A stretch of DNA of 64,000 bases from Jannaschia sp. M317 (GTDB lineage Bacteria > Pseudomonadota > Alphaproteobacteria > Rhodobacterales > Rhodobacteraceae), in the NCBI RefSeq assembly GCF_025141175.1, contig NZ_CP081155.1:344001-408000 (forward strand), in the 5' to 3' direction. How positions within the stretch are numbered: the stretch's first letter is position 1; the number at the start of each line of letters is the position of its first letter. The notes under the pieces are model-generated. The model did no database searches, was not told the DNA's origin, and saw only the letters and a list, made by a program, of their open reading frames with translations. The position numbers and the translations under genes were made by a program. Positions 26,293 through 35,819 of the stretch are shown here, piece by piece.

Positions 26293-28442
26293 CGCCAGAC
26301 CCGTCCCCATTGATCGGTCAGATTCGGCCCGGTCAGATCCTGGACCTGCGGATAAAGCCGGTCGCTCAGCCGCAGCCGGGCCCCGCCGTCACGCTGGAGC
26401 GGTTGCAACGTGATCGCGGACCGCTGCTGGCTGGGTCGGCCGGTCACCCAAGAGAAGGGAATCGTCAGCGTAAGGCCCTTGTCGAAACTGCCTTCGCCAA
26501 AGTCGGCGGCGCTGACATTGGTTTTGGTGGCATAGGCCCCGATCTTCCAGCCGTTGTCGAATTCCCGCGTTAGGCGGTAGGTCGCCCCCCGGTCGCCTGC
26601 AAGATACTGGCCAACGTCGACCTGGCTGTGGAATCCATTCCCATGGCTCCAGTATGCGGACGCAAAGGCTGTCGTGGCCTCCAGATTGCGAAAGCCAAAG
26701 CCGCCGTCAAACTCACGCTGCCGAACCTTGTTGACCTCCAGCCCGAGCGCAAGATTGCTCGACACCGGTTTCCACAACAGTTCCGCCGAGACGCCCCCAT
26801 ACTGCCGTTCCAGCAGCCCCGCGGACACACGGCCATAAAGATTGCGGGCAGGGCGGAAATAATAGCCCCCCATCAACTGCTCGATCGTGGGCCCATCGGC
26901 GCGTGCAAACCGGATGCTGTCGGTGCGGACCCGTGGCAGCGCGCTGAAGATCGGATCGTCGCCGTCTTCGCGATTGCCCAGGATGTTCTGCTGCACGGTC
27001 CCGGTAAACTTCAGCCCGCGCACCGGCTCCCAATCGGCAGAGGCGGCGATGCCCACATCTGCGCGCAACGGGTTTTCGGCGTCGAACACGGCCAGGTTCA
27101 GGAACGGGCCGATGTTCCAGCGGAACCGGGGGTAGGCGTCTTCAACGTAGACGCGGCCCTCGCTTGGGACCGATTGCGCATCGACCAGTCCCGCAACGGC
27201 CAGAAGCTCGGCAGCCCCGTTGGGCGCATTCTCCAGGGCTTCGACGTCGCTGCGGCGCAGAACGACACCGGTGGCGGCCAGGCTGTTTTCCGTCTCGGGG
27301 ATGATGACGAAGGTTTCGACCGAGGCGGGGATCACCGCCGTCATCGCCCGCGCTGCGCGTCCGATTGCCTGCGAGGCGACATCATAGCGGGTATTGCGGA
27401 ACCGGACGGTCGCGCGGTCAGCACTCAGGTTGTAGGAAATCAGCTCCAGCCCTGCTTCGGCCAGGACGGCTTGCAGGTTCGTGGCAACCACCGTCTCGAC
27501 CCGCGCATTGCCTTCCCAGGCGGTCGTCCAGGCATCGGGGAACCGCTCCTCTGGCGGGCGCAGGGTCACCGGGCGCGCCGCTTCCTCGACGCCGCCACCG
27601 TTGGGCGGACGCTTGGGGTTGAGGGTGAAGTGCAGGTTCAGGCCGATCTCGCTGCCGCCGACGGTGTAGGCACCGATCCGCAGGCCGGGCCGCGCCTGAT
27701 ACTCGACGCCGAAATTCAGCGGCGACTTGTTGTCGAAAATACCGCGCGTAACTTCCTCGTCGTAGGCGTCCGAGGAATATTCCGCCTTCAGGGTCCAGCG
27801 ATCACTCGGCCGGTATTCAACCCCGGCGAACAGGGCCGCAGGCCCACGGAACCATTGATCGGTCGAAAAGGAGCCACCGCTGGCACCGGGCACGAAGGCC
27901 CCGCGGGTGTTGAACCGCTCATCGATCTTGCCCAGCGGGTTGGAGAACGAGCCGTTCGTTCCGAACCGACCCCAGCCGATCCCACCGGTCACAGTAAACC
28001 GTTCGCCCACATCCTTGGTCGCGACCACGTATTCCCCGGAATAGAGACTGGTGCCGCCGAAATCCTGCAACCCGACGGTCACCGCGGGCATGTACCGCCC
28101 CTCGCGGAACAGCTGATACCGAAGATCAAAGCTGCGGTCGTAGGTCCGGCGGAACGTCGTCCCGACCTGCAGGAAATCCGGGACGCTGGCGTAGCGGAAG
28201 ACCCCTTGCAGGCGGTCCGTCAGCTGGAAAGACAGCGTCGTCCGCCCGACACCGTTGCTCATCAGGAACAGGCTGGTGCTCAGCTCTGCATCCGGGTGCA
28301 TCTGCGCCGAGGGCATGTCGATCAGCCCGGGCACGCCATAGCTGTTGATCGACCGCACGCGCGATTCCTGAGGCGTAGCGGGCACGGCCATCACGCTTGC
28401 CAACAATCCGGCCATGGCTATCGTCTTGATCTGTCGCGTCAT
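26289..28442 (-). CDS. YjbH domain outer-membrane protein
   Basis: A 717-residue exported protein with a signal peptide (residues 1-24). SINSYGVPGLIDMPSAQMHPDAELSTS opens the first YjbH beta-barrel region; repeated aromatic beta strands follow, and a second barrel ends with LTIPFSWVTGRPSQQRSAITLQPLQRDGGARL. YjbH/GfcD proteins are predicted outer-membrane barrels associated with polysaccharide secretion. AAGAGGGG precedes the ATG. It leads the leftward operon with the YjbF lipoprotein and shares a promoter region with the divergent epimerase/sugar-transferase genes. Confidence 0.9.
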   Translation of the reverse strand: MTRQIKTIAMAGLLASVMAVPATPQESRVRSINSYGVPGLIDMPSAQMHPDAELSTSLFLMSNGVGRTTLSFQLTDRLQGVFRYASVPDFLQVGTTFRRTYDRSFDLRYQLFREGRYMPAVTVGLQDFGGTSLYSGEYVVATKDVGERFTVTGGIGWGRFGTNGSFSNPLGKIDERFNTRGAFVPGASGGSFSTDQWFRGPAALFAGVEYRPSDRWTLKAEYSSDAYDEEVTRGIFDNKSPLNFGVEYQARPGLRIGAYTVGGSEIGLNLHFTLNPKRPPNGGGVEEAARPVTLRPPEERFPDAWTTAWEGNARVETVVATNLQAVLAEAGLELISYNLSADRATVRFRNTRYDVASQAIGRAARAMTAVIPASVETFVIIPETENSLAATGVVLRRSDVEALENAPNGAAELLAVAGLVDAQSVPSEGRVYVEDAYPRFRWNIGPFLNLAVFDAENPLRADVGIAASADWEPVRGLKFTGTVQQNILGNREDGDDPIFSALPRVRTDSIRFARADGPTIEQLMGGYYFRPARNLYGRVSAGLLERQYGGVSAELLWKPVSSNLALGLEVNKVRQREFDGGFGFRNLEATTAFASAYWSHGNGFHSQVDVGQYLAGDRGATYRLTREFDNGWKIGAYATKTNVSAADFGEGSFDKGLTLTIPFSWVTGRPSQQRSAITLQPLQRDGGARLRLSDRLYPQVQDLTGPNLTDQWGRVWR

Positions 28443-28604
28443 GCTCGCCCCTCTTGCACGGTCGACTTGCTGCGTTCTTATCCCGCGCCCGGCGCGACAA
28501 GGAAAGCACTGGCCGGGCTGGTTTCCGCCATGGCCGCATCTGTGTCTTGATTTTGCAACGCCGGCACGGCACCCCGGCCCGCACCCATAAGCCGGAACCC
28601 GCCG

Positions 28605-29408
28605 ATGCCCGCCGACCTGACCCCGCCCCCCTCACGCCTGGCCCTGACCGGGGCCACGGGCCGCGTCGCGCGCCTGATCCGACCGTTCCTGCCTGACGCA
28701 ATCTGGCTGACACGCAACACCAATCCGGACGCGATGCGCGGAGCGGATGCCCTCGTGGCCCTGGCGGGCGTCACCCGAGGCGATGCAGCGGCCCTGGCGG
28801 CCAACACGACCACCGCGCTTGACGCGCTGGCTGCGGCCAGACAACTGGGCGTGCCGCGCGTCTTTCTGCTGTCGTCGTCGGCGGTCTATGGGCGCCGCCC
28901 AGGCCCCCTGCGCGCCGAAGACGCCCCGACCCCCGCCGCCCCCTACGGGCAGGCCAAATCCGAGATGGAGACGGCCGTCACCCGTTGGCGCGACGACACA
29001 CCGGACGGGCCAGAGGCGATCTGCCTGCGGCTGGGCAATGTCGCCGGGGCAGACGCCCTGCTGGGCAACCTGCAGGCGGACCGCGATCCGACCTTGCACA
29101 TCTGGCCTGACGGTCGGTCCCCACGGCGCAGCTATATCGGGCCGCGCACCTTGGCGCGCGTGCTCGCCACCCTTGCCGCGCTGCCTGCGCCGCTGCCGCC
29201 GATCCTCAACATCGGAACGCCGGACATGGTGGAAATGGAGGACCTGCTGCGCGCCGCCGGGCGCGCCTTTGATCCCGTCCCTGCCCCGCCCGAGGCCATC
29301 GCCCAGGTCGCGCTCGACTGCGCGCCACTGGCCCGGCTGGTCGCGATGGGACCGACCGACACCGACCCGACCGCAATGGTCGCCCAATGGCAGGAGGCCC
29401 GCGCATGA
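28605..29408 (+). CDS. NAD-dependent epimerase/dehydratase family protein
   Basis: A 267-residue extended short-chain dehydrogenase. The cofactor loop reads LTGATGRVARL, and the catalytic Ser/Tyr-Lys set is visible as LLSSSAVYGRRP and PYGQAKSEME. It is somewhat shorter than classical sugar epimerases. Its stop overlaps the start of a sugar transferase gene (ATGA), which points to a role in making or modifying a nucleotide sugar or lipid-linked sugar for a surface polysaccharide. Exact substrate unknown. Confidence 0.85.
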   Translation: MPADLTPPPSRLALTGATGRVARLIRPFLPDAIWLTRNTNPDAMRGADALVALAGVTRGDAAALAANTTTALDALAAARQLGVPRVFLLSSSAVYGRRPGPLRAEDAPTPAAPYGQAKSEMETAVTRWRDDTPDGPEAICLRLGNVAGADALLGNLQADRDPTLHIWPDGRSPRRSYIGPRTLARVLATLAALPAPLPPILNIGTPDMVEMEDLLRAAGRAFDPVPAPPEAIAQVALDCAPLARLVAMGPTDTDPTAMVAQWQEARA

Positions 29409-30043
29409 CCGTCGGCAAGCGTCTGTTCGACATCCTCTTTTCGATCTACCTCATGGCCTTTCTGTCGCCGGTCTTTGCCGTCGTCCTGTGGAAGGCATGG
29501 CGTCAGGGCGGGCCCATCTTTTACGGGTCCGAACGGATGAAGACCCCAACCGAGGCCTTTACCTTGTGGAAATTCCGCACGATGGCGGATGACCCCAACG
29601 ACACCGGCGTCACCGGCGGTGACAAGGCACAGCGGATCACGCCCCTGGGCCGCGCCCTGCGCAAGCGTCGCCTCGACGAGCTGCCGCAACTGTGGAACAT
29701 CCTGATCGGGGATGTCAGCTTCGTCGGCCCCCGCCCGCCGCTGCGCCGCTACGTGGAGATGTTCCCCGATCTCTATGGCAAGGTGTTGAAAACGCGCCCC
29801 GGCGTCACCGGCCTTGCCAGTCTGATCTACGCCCCTCACGAGGAACGCATCCTCGAGGCCTGTCCGACGCCCGAGGCAACCGAGGCCGCCTATATCCGCG
29901 TCTGCATCCCCCGAAAGGCGGCGCTGGACCTTTTGTATCAGAGAAACCGAAGCTTCTGGATGGACGTGAAGCTGATCTCCTGGACCACGGCCAAGTTCTT
30001 TCCGCGCCGCATCCGCCCGATGCGCAAGGGGCGCTTCGTCTAG
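29405..30043 (+). CDS. Initiating sugar (polyprenyl-phosphate) transferase
   Basis: A 212-residue member of the bacterial sugar transferase family (WcaJ/PglC-like core without the long N-terminal membrane domain). It has one hydrophobic re-entrant helix (residues about 8-30, FDILFSIYLMAFLSPVFAVVLW), the signature FTLWKFRTM, the conserved RRLDELPQLWNIL and GDVSFVGPRPPL. Such enzymes transfer a sugar phosphate to undecaprenyl phosphate to start repeat-unit assembly at the inner membrane. Its last four bases overlap the convergent sodium channel gene. Confidence 0.93.
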   Translation: MTVGKRLFDILFSIYLMAFLSPVFAVVLWKAWRQGGPIFYGSERMKTPTEAFTLWKFRTMADDPNDTGVTGGDKAQRITPLGRALRKRRLDELPQLWNILIGDVSFVGPRPPLRRYVEMFPDLYGKVLKTRPGVTGLASLIYAPHEERILEACPTPEATEAAYIRVCIPRKAALDLLYQRNRSFWMDVKLISWTTAKFFPRRIRPMRKGRFV

Positions 30044-30828
30044 GGCTTCTTGCGGGCGGCCTCCTGCGCGGCCAGCCGTGCCTCGATGGCGATCAGCCGT
30101 TCCAGCACTTGATCGCGGTAGGCGTCGGTCGCGGCGGTCTCTTCCTCCGCGTGGGCGTCCTGCATGGAGTTCACGATCAGACCGACCAGCAGGTTCACGA
30201 CCGCGAAGGTCGTGACCATGATGAAGGGGACGAAGAATACCCAGGCGTAGGGATAGACCTCCATCACCGGGCGCACGATTCCCATCGACCAGCTTTCAAG
30301 CGTCATGATCTGGAACAGGCTGTAGCCCGACCGTGCCAGGTTCCCGAACCAGTCCGGAAAGGCCGCACCGAACAGCGTCGTGGCGATCACGGCGGCAATG
30401 TAGAAGATGATGCCCATCAACAAGAACACGCTGCCCATGCCCGGCAGCGCGGTGATGAACCCCTCGACCACCCGGCGCAGGCGCGGAAACGCCGACACGA
30501 TACGCAGCACCCGCAGGATCCGCAGGGCGCGCAGCACGCTGAACGGACCACTGCCGGGGACCAGGGCGACACCCACGATGACGAAATCGAACAGGTTCCA
30601 GGGCTGCACCCAGAACCGCCGTCCATGGGCGATCATCTTGGCCAGAAGCTCGGCCACGAAAATCGCCAGACAGGCCGTGTCGAGCGCCGTCAGCAGCGGG
30701 CCGAACCGGGCCATCACGGGCGGCACCGTCTCCAACCCCAGGATGACGGCGTTGAGCAGGATCACCGCGATGATGACATTGCGGATGATCGGGCGGTCGA
30801 GAAAGGCGGCAAGCGCGGCGCGGGTCAT
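30040..30828 (-). CDS. Bacterial voltage-gated sodium channel (NaChBac/BacNav type)
   Basis: A 262-residue six-helix channel subunit that should assemble as a tetramer in the inner membrane. S4 carries gating arginines every third residue (R100, R103, R106, R109 in VLRALRILRVLRI). The pore loop holds the selectivity filter TLESWSM at residues 176-182, the same as in NaChBac and NavAb, which indicates sodium rather than calcium selectivity. After S6 (TTFAVVNLLVGLIVNSM) comes a charged C-terminal helix suited to a coiled coil. It lies three bases after the RNA methyltransferase gene, likely in one operon with it. Confidence 0.95.
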   Translation of the reverse strand: MTRAALAAFLDRPIIRNVIIAVILLNAVILGLETVPPVMARFGPLLTALDTACLAIFVAELLAKMIAHGRRFWVQPWNLFDFVIVGVALVPGSGPFSVLRALRILRVLRIVSAFPRLRRVVEGFITALPGMGSVFLLMGIIFYIAAVIATTLFGAAFPDWFGNLARSGYSLFQIMTLESWSMGIVRPVMEVYPYAWVFFVPFIMVTTFAVVNLLVGLIVNSMQDAHAEEETAATDAYRDQVLERLIAIEARLAAQEAARKKP

Positions 30829-30831
30829 GGG

Positions 30832-32034
30832 TCAGGTCCTGTGAAAGGCGGCGACGAGCTCGATATGGGGGGACCAGCGGAATTGGTCCACCACCATGAC
30901 CGGCCCCATGCGCCACCCCGCCGCCGTCAAGGTGGCGGCATCGCGCGCAAAGGTGACCGGGTTACAGCTGACGTGGGCGATGGTGCCCAGATCGGCACCC
31001 GCCAGTTCCGCCACCTGCGCTTCGGCCCCGGCCCTTGGCGGGTCGATGATCGCGGCGTCGAAGCGCGACAACTCCTGCGGCAACAGAGGGTTGCGAAACA
31101 GATCGCGGACCTCGGCGGTGATCGCCTTCAATCCTGTGCCCCCCCGCACGCCCGCCCCCAGTGCGTCGGTCAGGGTGCGATCGCCTTCGACCGCGTGGAC
31201 GGCGGCCGTCTCGGCCGCCGGAAAGGTGAAGGTGCCGCATCCGGCGAACAGATCGACGACCTGCGCCGCGCCGCCCAGCGCCGCGCGGACCTGCGCCACC
31301 AGCGCCGCGGCCCCCTCGGGCGTTGCCTGCAGGAACGCCCCCGGCGGCGGCACCACGCGGGCGCGGCCCATCACCTGCGCGGGCGGGGTTTGTTGCAAGG
31401 CGGGCTCTCCGTTCCAGGTGATCCGCGCAAAGGCCGTCCCAAAGGGGGCCAGCGCCAGCATTGCGTCCCGGTCGAAATCACGCGCGCCCTCGATTGCCAG
31501 GTCGATGCCGGTGGGGCCCTGGGTCACGTGCAGCGTCACCGGCGCCGCCCGCGTGGCGGCCAGGCGGGTAACCTGTTCCAGCACCGGCAGCGCGGCGATC
31601 AGATCCGGATGCAGGACGCGGCAATCAGGGATCGACACGATCTCGTCGGAGGCGCGGACGTGAAACCCGACCTGCGCGCCCTTCTTGGTCTTGCGCCCGG
31701 ACAGTGCGGCACGGCGCCGGGTGTTGGGGGGGGACGTTTCGATCCCCGCGATCTCTGCCGCCAGACCAGCGCGGGACAGGGCGGTGCGCACCATCTCCGT
31801 CTTCCAATCGGCCACGAACGCGTCCGAGGCATGCTGCACCGCACAGCCACCACAGCGTTTGAAATGCGCGCAGGGCGCGGTCACGCGGTCGGGACTGGGC
31901 GTGACGATCCTGGGGTCGGGCAGACGGTCACCGACCACCTCGCCCGAGACCTCTTCTCCGGGCAGGGTGCGGGGCACGAAGACAGGGCCACGGGCCACAC
32001 CGTCCCCGCGTTGGCCAAGACGTTCGATCAGCAT
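30832..32034 (-). CDS. Class I SAM-dependent RNA (uracil-5)-methyltransferase, RlmD/TrmA type
   Basis: A 400-residue enzyme. A TRAM-like N-terminal domain (IERLGQRGDGVARG) is followed by an iron-sulfur cluster motif (CAHFKRCGGC, fourth ligand probably in IPDCRVLHP), the AdoMet motif VDLFAGCGTFTFPAA, the substrate motif DPPRAG and the catalytic Cys in HVSCNPVTFARDA. These are the features of RlmD-type 23S rRNA m5U methyltransferases; the precise rRNA or tRNA target is not certain. It sits between the ABC exporter pair and the sodium channel on the same strand. Confidence 0.9.
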   Translation of the reverse strand: MLIERLGQRGDGVARGPVFVPRTLPGEEVSGEVVGDRLPDPRIVTPSPDRVTAPCAHFKRCGGCAVQHASDAFVADWKTEMVRTALSRAGLAAEIAGIETSPPNTRRRAALSGRKTKKGAQVGFHVRASDEIVSIPDCRVLHPDLIAALPVLEQVTRLAATRAAPVTLHVTQGPTGIDLAIEGARDFDRDAMLALAPFGTAFARITWNGEPALQQTPPAQVMGRARVVPPPGAFLQATPEGAAALVAQVRAALGGAAQVVDLFAGCGTFTFPAAETAAVHAVEGDRTLTDALGAGVRGGTGLKAITAEVRDLFRNPLLPQELSRFDAAIIDPPRAGAEAQVAELAGADLGTIAHVSCNPVTFARDAATLTAAGWRMGPVMVVDQFRWSPHIELVAAFHRT

Positions 32035-32079
32035 GGGACGGCACCGTGTGGGACGGACGCCTGCACCAGGTGCCCGGAC

Positions 32080-33930
32080 TTATTCGGCCGCGACATCCTC
32101 GACCCCGATGAAGCCCCCGGACTGACGGTTCCAATAGCGGGCATAGGTGCCCTCTCGGGCCAGCAGTTCGGCATGGGTTCCCTCCTCGACGATACGTCCG
32201 GCCTCCATGACCACGATCCGGTCCATGCGCGCAATGGTCGACAGACGGTGGGCGATGGCGATGACGGTCTTGTCTTCCATCACGCGGTCCAGCGCCGCCT
32301 GAATCGCCGCCTCCACCTCTGAATCGAGCGCGGACGTCGCCTCGTCCAGCACCAGAACCGGCGCGTCCTTCAGGATGGCGCGGGCCAGGGCGATGCGCTG
32401 CCGCTGCCCGCCCGACAACTTGACGCCCCGTTCACCGAGAAAGGCATCGTACCCGGTGTTGCCCCGGTGGTCGCGCAACCCTTCGATGAAGGTATGCGCC
32501 TCGGCCCGGCGGGCGGCGTCGACCATTTCGGCGTCATGGGCATCCGGCCTGCCATACAGGATGTTTTCGCGGGCGGATCGGTTGAACATCGCCGTTTCCT
32601 GCGTGACCATCCCGATCTGGCGGCGCAGGCTGTCCTGGGTGACCGCGCGCAGATCGCGCCCGTCCAGCGTGACGCGCCCCGCCTCGGGATCATAAAGCCG
32701 CAGCAACAGCGCGACCAAGGTCGACTTACCGGCCCCCGAGGCACCGACCACGCCCAGCTTTTCGCCCGGTGCCACGCGCAGGGTCAGATCGTCGATGCCG
32801 CCCCCCTCGCGTCCATAGGTGAAGGTCACGCCGTCAAAGACGATTTCGCCTGCCACGCGGGTCAGATCCTCGGCCCCTTCTGCGTCCGTCAGGTCGTGCA
32901 GCCGGGCCAGCGTGTTCATCCCGTCCTCGACCTCGCCCACGTTCGAATAAAGCGCCATGAGCGTGAACGACACCCAGCCCGTCATCTGGCTCAGCCGGAA
33001 AGAGATCGCGCCCGCCGCCGCGATGTCCCCCGCGCTGGCCGCGCCAGCGCGCCACAGGATGACCGTGCCCCCGATCATCAGGATCGGCAGCAACCCGGCG
33101 CAGAACATCAACATGAACCGAAAGGCCGTCGACATCCGCCCAAAGGCCAGCGCCCGGTCGCGCAGGGTCGCCATGGCATCCAGGGCCGAGCGATCCTCAT
33201 GCTCGGCATGACCGAACAACTTGACCGTCTTGATGTTGGTGATCGTGTCCACGACCTGCCCCGTGACCATCGCCCGCGCCGCCGCGCGCGCCTTGGACCG
33301 GGTGCGAATGCGCGGCATGAACCAGCGGAACAGCGCCAGATAGCCCACCAACCAGACCGTCAGCGCCACTGCGATGCGCCAGTCGATCGCCACCATCAAC
33401 AGGATCGATCCGATCAGCGAGGCCCCGGCGAATGCCACGACGTTGATGAACTCGCCCGTCACCTCGGTCACGGCGCGGGCGGTCTGCATCTGTTTGGTGG
33501 CGATGCGGCCCGCAAAGTCATTGTCGAAAAAGGTGACCGACTGACCCATGGTCCATCGGTGCAGGCGCGACTGCACCAGCGGATAGACGTTGGGATGCAC
33601 CGCGATGCCGTTGAACGCCGCAGAGGTGCCGAAGATCAGCGGCCTCAGCGCCAGGTAAAAGGCCAGGAAACCGCAGAACAGCAACAGGTTACGGGTAAAA
33701 TACCCGCTCGACGGGTCCGCCGCGCTGTCGATGATCGCCCCCAGCAGAAAGGCAGTGGCGATTTCGGTCGTCCCCGCCAAGGCCGAGACACCGAAGGCCG
33801 CGATCAGCCAGGGCCAGGCCCCGGACAGACACCAGCGAAAGAACGCCATCAGATCCCGCGGCGGCGGCCCTTCGGCCTGGGCGAAGGCGGGGACCAGCCC
33901 CGCAAACCGGTCGGCAAGGGAACGGATCAT
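32080..33930 (-). CDS. ABC exporter subunit (fused membrane and ATPase domains), second of pair
   Basis: A 616-residue half-exporter with six predicted helices (residues about 30-340) and a C-terminal ATPase: Walker A GASGAGKST, Q-loop, signature LSGGQRQRIALARAI, and Walker B VLVLDEATSALD with its catalytic Glu. Its start overlaps the stop of an equally sized partner gene (ATGA), so the two probably form a heterodimeric exporter. The C-terminal tail RYWNRQSGGFIG echoes the partner's AFWARQSGGFID, indicating an ancient duplication. Lipids or drugs are possible substrates; sequence does not decide. Confidence 0.93.
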   Translation of the reverse strand: MIRSLADRFAGLVPAFAQAEGPPPRDLMAFFRWCLSGAWPWLIAAFGVSALAGTTEIATAFLLGAIIDSAADPSSGYFTRNLLLFCGFLAFYLALRPLIFGTSAAFNGIAVHPNVYPLVQSRLHRWTMGQSVTFFDNDFAGRIATKQMQTARAVTEVTGEFINVVAFAGASLIGSILLMVAIDWRIAVALTVWLVGYLALFRWFMPRIRTRSKARAAARAMVTGQVVDTITNIKTVKLFGHAEHEDRSALDAMATLRDRALAFGRMSTAFRFMLMFCAGLLPILMIGGTVILWRAGAASAGDIAAAGAISFRLSQMTGWVSFTLMALYSNVGEVEDGMNTLARLHDLTDAEGAEDLTRVAGEIVFDGVTFTYGREGGGIDDLTLRVAPGEKLGVVGASGAGKSTLVALLLRLYDPEAGRVTLDGRDLRAVTQDSLRRQIGMVTQETAMFNRSARENILYGRPDAHDAEMVDAARRAEAHTFIEGLRDHRGNTGYDAFLGERGVKLSGGQRQRIALARAILKDAPVLVLDEATSALDSEVEAAIQAALDRVMEDKTVIAIAHRLSTIARMDRIVVMEAGRIVEEGTHAELLAREGTYARYWNRQSGGFIGVEDVAAE

Positions 33931-35783
33931 TCCGCGGCACCCCCCGCCGTGTCGCGGGTATCGATGAACCCGCCCGATTGCCGCGCCCAGAACGCCGCAT
34001 AAAGCCCACCGCGCGCCAGCAGCGTCTCATGGGGGCCGTCTTCGATGATGCGCCCCTCGTCGATCACGACGATGCGGTCCATGGCGGCGATGGTGGACAG
34101 GCGGTGCGCGATGGCGATCACGGTCTTGCCCTCCATCATGCCGTAAAGCGTATCCTGAATGGCGGCCTCGACCTCGCTGTCCAGCGCGGATGTCGCCTCG
34201 TCCAGCACCAGAACCGGCGCGTCCTTCAGGATGACACGTGCCAGGGCGATGCGCTGCCGTTGTCCGCCCGACAGCTTGACGCCCCGTTCGCCCACCTGTG
34301 CGTCATACCCGCCGCGCCCCTCCGGGTCCTCCAGGTCGAGGATGAAGTCATGGGCCTGCGCCTTGCGCGCCGCCGCCTCGACCTGGGCCGGGGTGGCATC
34401 GGCGCGCCCATAGCGGATGTTGTCCGCGACCGAGCGATGCAGCAGGGACGAATCCTGCTGCACCATGCCAATGGCGTGGCGCAAACTTGCCTGCGTGACG
34501 CGGGTGATGTCCTGGCCGTCGATTTCGATCCGGCCCGTTTCGGGGTCGTAGAACCGCAACAGCAGCTTGACCAAGGTCGATTTGCCCGCACCCGACCGAC
34601 CGATCACGCCGACCTTTTCGCCCGGCGCGACGGTCAGGGTCAGATCGGTAATGCCGCCCTTGGTACCGCCATAATGGTGCGTCACGCCGTGAAACGAGAT
34701 GGCCCCCTGCGACAGCGACAGCGGCGCGGCCCCCGGTGCATCGGTCAGGCGGATCGGCTGGGCAATCGTCTCCATCCCTTCCTCCACCACGCCAAGCGAG
34801 CGGAAGAACGACGTCAGCGCCCACATGATCCAGCCTGTCATCGCGCTGAGCCGCAACACCAGCGCCGTCGCCGCCGCGACCACGCCGACCGACGCCGCGC
34901 CCTGCACCCACAGCATCACACCCCAACCCACGACGCCCACGATCAGCAAGCCGTTCAACGTGACCAGCGCCACATCCATGATCGTGAAAATCCGCATTTC
35001 CTGCGCGAACGTCCGGCGCGTCGTCTCTATGGCGTCCTTGGCATAGGCCAGCTCGCGCCCCTCGTGGGCGAACAGCTTGACCGAATGGATGTTGGTATAG
35101 GCATCGACCACGCGCCCCGTGGTCATCGACCGCGCGTCCGAGGCCGCCTTGGACGCGGGCCCCACCCGGCGGATCGTCCAGCGCACCAACCCGCCATAAA
35201 GCACCACCCAGATCGCCAGCGGGATCAGCAGGCGCGCATCGGCACCCATCAACAGGACCGCCGCCCCGATGATATAAGCCAGCGCAAAGGTGATCGCGTC
35301 GAAGACCTGGAACACCGCCTCTCCGGCGGCAGGCGGGGCCTGCATGATGCGGTTGGCGATGCGCCCGGCAAAGTCGTTCTCGAACCAGCCGACCGACTGG
35401 CGCAGCACATGCTTGTGCGCGCGCCACCGCATCAGCGTGCCGAAATTCGGCAGGATCGCATTGTTCAACAGCAGCACGTCCAGCGCCTGCAACGCAGGCC
35501 GCAGGAACAGGATGAACAGGGTGACGGCCAACAGCTCTGCCCCGTGGTCCGCCAGAAACGTCTCGGGCGCGTTTTCGGACAACAGATCCACAAGGCGGCC
35601 CATGTAATAGATCAGCCAGACCTCGACTGCCGCGATGACCAGCGACATCGCCCCCGCATAGACAAAGACCCGCTTGAAAGGGCGGGAATAGAGAGCCAGG
35701 AACGGCCAAAGCTTGGGCGGAGGCGTGTCATCCTCCGGGTGGTCCACATAGGGGTCCACCAGGTTTTCGAAGGTGCGGAACAT
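33927..35783 (-). CDS. ABC exporter subunit (fused membrane and ATPase domains), first of pair
   Basis: A 618-residue half-exporter with the same layout as its downstream partner: membrane helices from about residue 35 to 330, then Walker A GRSGAGKST, signature LSGGQRQRIALARVI and Walker B VLVLDEATSALD, all consensus, so both subunits of the pair should hydrolyse ATP. In many heterodimeric exporters one site is degenerate; here neither is. This gene is first in the operon and is translationally coupled to the second by a four-base overlap. Confidence 0.93.
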   Translation of the reverse strand: MFRTFENLVDPYVDHPEDDTPPPKLWPFLALYSRPFKRVFVYAGAMSLVIAAVEVWLIYYMGRLVDLLSENAPETFLADHGAELLAVTLFILFLRPALQALDVLLLNNAILPNFGTLMRWRAHKHVLRQSVGWFENDFAGRIANRIMQAPPAAGEAVFQVFDAITFALAYIIGAAVLLMGADARLLIPLAIWVVLYGGLVRWTIRRVGPASKAASDARSMTTGRVVDAYTNIHSVKLFAHEGRELAYAKDAIETTRRTFAQEMRIFTIMDVALVTLNGLLIVGVVGWGVMLWVQGAASVGVVAAATALVLRLSAMTGWIMWALTSFFRSLGVVEEGMETIAQPIRLTDAPGAAPLSLSQGAISFHGVTHHYGGTKGGITDLTLTVAPGEKVGVIGRSGAGKSTLVKLLLRFYDPETGRIEIDGQDITRVTQASLRHAIGMVQQDSSLLHRSVADNIRYGRADATPAQVEAAARKAQAHDFILDLEDPEGRGGYDAQVGERGVKLSGGQRQRIALARVILKDAPVLVLDEATSALDSEVEAAIQDTLYGMMEGKTVIAIAHRLSTIAAMDRIVVIDEGRIIEDGPHETLLARGGLYAAFWARQSGGFIDTRDTAGGAAE

Positions 35784-35819
35784 GTCGGGGCCTTTGGGCT
35801 GCCCTTGCGATATAACCCG

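Noticed and set aside
29692..32322. An 876-residue plus-strand frame opposite the sodium channel and RNA methyltransferase
   Set aside because: The minus strand encodes the channel filter TLESWSM and the methyltransferase motifs; the plus frame has no recognisable domain.
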